Assembly: GCF_910594005.1 (NCBI RefSeq)
Contig: NC_057834.1
Location: forward strand, 107,597,650-107,661,649
Direction: 5' to 3'
Origin: Cervus elaphus
Taxonomy: Eukaryota > Chordata > Mammalia > Artiodactyla > Cervidae
DNA: 64,000 nt
Every line of letters begins with the position of its first letter. The first letter of the stretch is position 1. Made by a program: the position numbers and the translations under genes. The notes under the pieces are model-generated. The model saw only the letters and a program-made list of their open reading frames with translations. It was not told the DNA's origin and did no database searches. Shown piece after piece: positions 62,913 through 64,000 of this stretch.

Positions 62913-63781
62913 TCAGTTCAGTTCAGTTCAGTCGCTCAGTCGTGTCCGACTCTTTGCGACCCCATGAATCGCAGCACGCCAGGCCTCCCTGTCCATCACC
63001 AACTCCCGGAGTTTACTCAAACTCATGCCCATTGAGTCAGTGATGCCATCCAGCCATCTCATCCTCTGTCGTCCCCTTCTCCTCCTGCCCCCAGTCCCTC
63101 CCAGCAATACGGTCTTTTCCAATGAGTCAACTCTTCACATGAGGTGGCCAAAGTATTGGATTTTCAGCTTCAGCATCAGTCCTTCCAATTAATACCCAGG
63201 ACTGATCTCCTTTAGGATGGACTGGTTGGATCTCCTTGCAGTCCAAGGGACTCTCAAAAGTCTTCTCCAATACCACAGTTCAAAAGCAGCAATTTTTTGG
63301 TGCTCAGCTTTCTTCACAGTCCAACTCTCACATCCATACATGACCACTGGAAAAACCATAGCCTTGACCAGACGGACCTTTGTTGGCAAAGTTATGGCTC
63401 TGCTTTTTAATATACTGTCTAGGTTGGTCATAACTTTCCTTCCAAGGAGTAAGCGTCTTTTAATTTCATGGCTGCAATCAGCATCTGCAGTGATTTTGGA
63501 GCCCAAAAAAATGAAGTCTGACACTGTTTCCACTGTTTCTCCATCTATTTCCCATGAAGTGATGGGACCAGATGCCATGATCTTAGTTTTCTGGATGTTG
63601 AGCTTTAAGCCAACTTTTTCACTCTCCTCTTTCACTTTCATCAAGAGGCTTGTTAGTTCCTCTTCACTTTCTGCCATAAGGGTGGTGTCATCTGCATATC
63701 TGAGGTTATTGATATGTCTCCCAGCAATCTTGATTCCAGCTTGTGCTTCTTCCAGCCCAGCGTTTCTCATGATGTACTCTG
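62913..63781 (-). mobile_element. BovB LINE, 5'-truncated, nearly open
   Basis: The 3' end (cagttcagttcagtcgct) is at the left. A single minus-strand frame from 63824 down to 62928 spans late RT to the C-terminal basic domain and is broken by only two in-frame stops: TAA at 63186-63188 and TGA at 63135-63137. YADD is intact (63687-63698). The C-terminal RRRRGRQRMRWLDG block is identical to that of the copy at 28030. 5'-truncated in the RT, so it cannot move itself. Best preserved BovB of the window. Confidence 0.95.
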
Positions 63782-63787
63782 CCCTCC

Positions 63788-64000
63788 ATGTTTGTTTTTC
63801 TTTGTAATAGATGTTAAGCATCATCCTTGTTAACTGTCCATTTATTTTGCCCCTGTGGACATCATGTGCTATTAACTATCTCCTCAGCTTCCTCTGGGTC
63901 AGTCTCTCCTGGTTGCCCCTCTGACCTTGCTGGTCATTACAGCAATTGTGGTCTCCTGGTTTCTGGTGGTTAAGCACCACCACCCGACCTCCTTTTTTTG
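63788..64000. other. Unassigned sequence to window end
   Basis: Nothing recognised. Confidence 0.4.

Noticed and set aside
63217..63807. 196-codon plus-strand open frame
   Set aside because: Antisense of the BovB copy at 62913-63781.

Overview
The window is nuclear DNA of a ruminant, most likely a bovid. About 29 copies of the tRNA-derived SINE Bov-tA (or its Bov-A body), 11 fragments of the RTE-clade LINE BovB and four cetartiodactyl CHR-type SINEs are interspersed with older mammalian repeats (MIR, L2, L1M, MER5A, MLT1). BovB together with Bov-tA is restricted to ruminants; the exact species cannot be told from the sequence alone.

I find no host protein-coding gene, rRNA, functional tRNA, CRISPR array or bacterial-type operon. 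Every long open reading frame is explained by a retrotransposon (sense or antisense), a SINE, a low-complexity tract or chance. The region reads as intergenic or deep intronic DNA.

Layout. 1-4,030: AT-rich, an old plus-strand L1 broken up by SINEs and a BovB end. 4,030-8,400: mostly unassigned sequence with SINEs. 8,400-10,200: a nested cluster (CHR SINE, then one MIR split by two BovB insertions, the second carrying an RT fragment with YADD). 10,200-21,500: unassigned blocks with many MIR, L2 and MER5A pieces, and a 1-kb old L1. 21,500-28,900: L1 3' ends, a CHR SINE hosting a BovB, an MLT1 solo LTR with a 5-bp target duplication and a fairly young BovB. 28,900-38,500: dense SINEs, an ERV class I-type solo LTR with a 4-bp target duplication inside a MIR, a G-rich tract and a 235-bp polypurine tract. 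38,500-48,200: mostly MIR and L2, one BovB with a 13-bp target duplication, an L1 split by an LTR-like element, and two apparent 'poly(A)-only' retroinsertions. 48,200-50,700: a 1.9-kb minus-strand L1 split by BovB. 50,700-64,000: an MLT1 solo LTR, three BovB copies, a mariner remnant and an ERV-L-like pol fragment with a damaged active-site motif.

How the parts relate: the elements interact by nesting. Target-site duplications let the order be read: MIR/L2/MER5A/MLT1 first, then L1M and CHR, then BovB and Bov-tA. RT and endonuclease encoded by BovB and L1 copies elsewhere in the genome presumably moved the non-coding SINEs; every copy here is truncated or broken. A few repeat-free blocks (10.2-10.9, 15.8-16.2, 36.4-36.7, 38.5-39.0 and 47.3-47.5 kb) are the only candidates for host regulatory function, and that is inference. 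I see no convincing new biological system; the most interesting items are the near-empty poly(A) insertions, the parallel CpG decay of one BovB codon and the datable nests.
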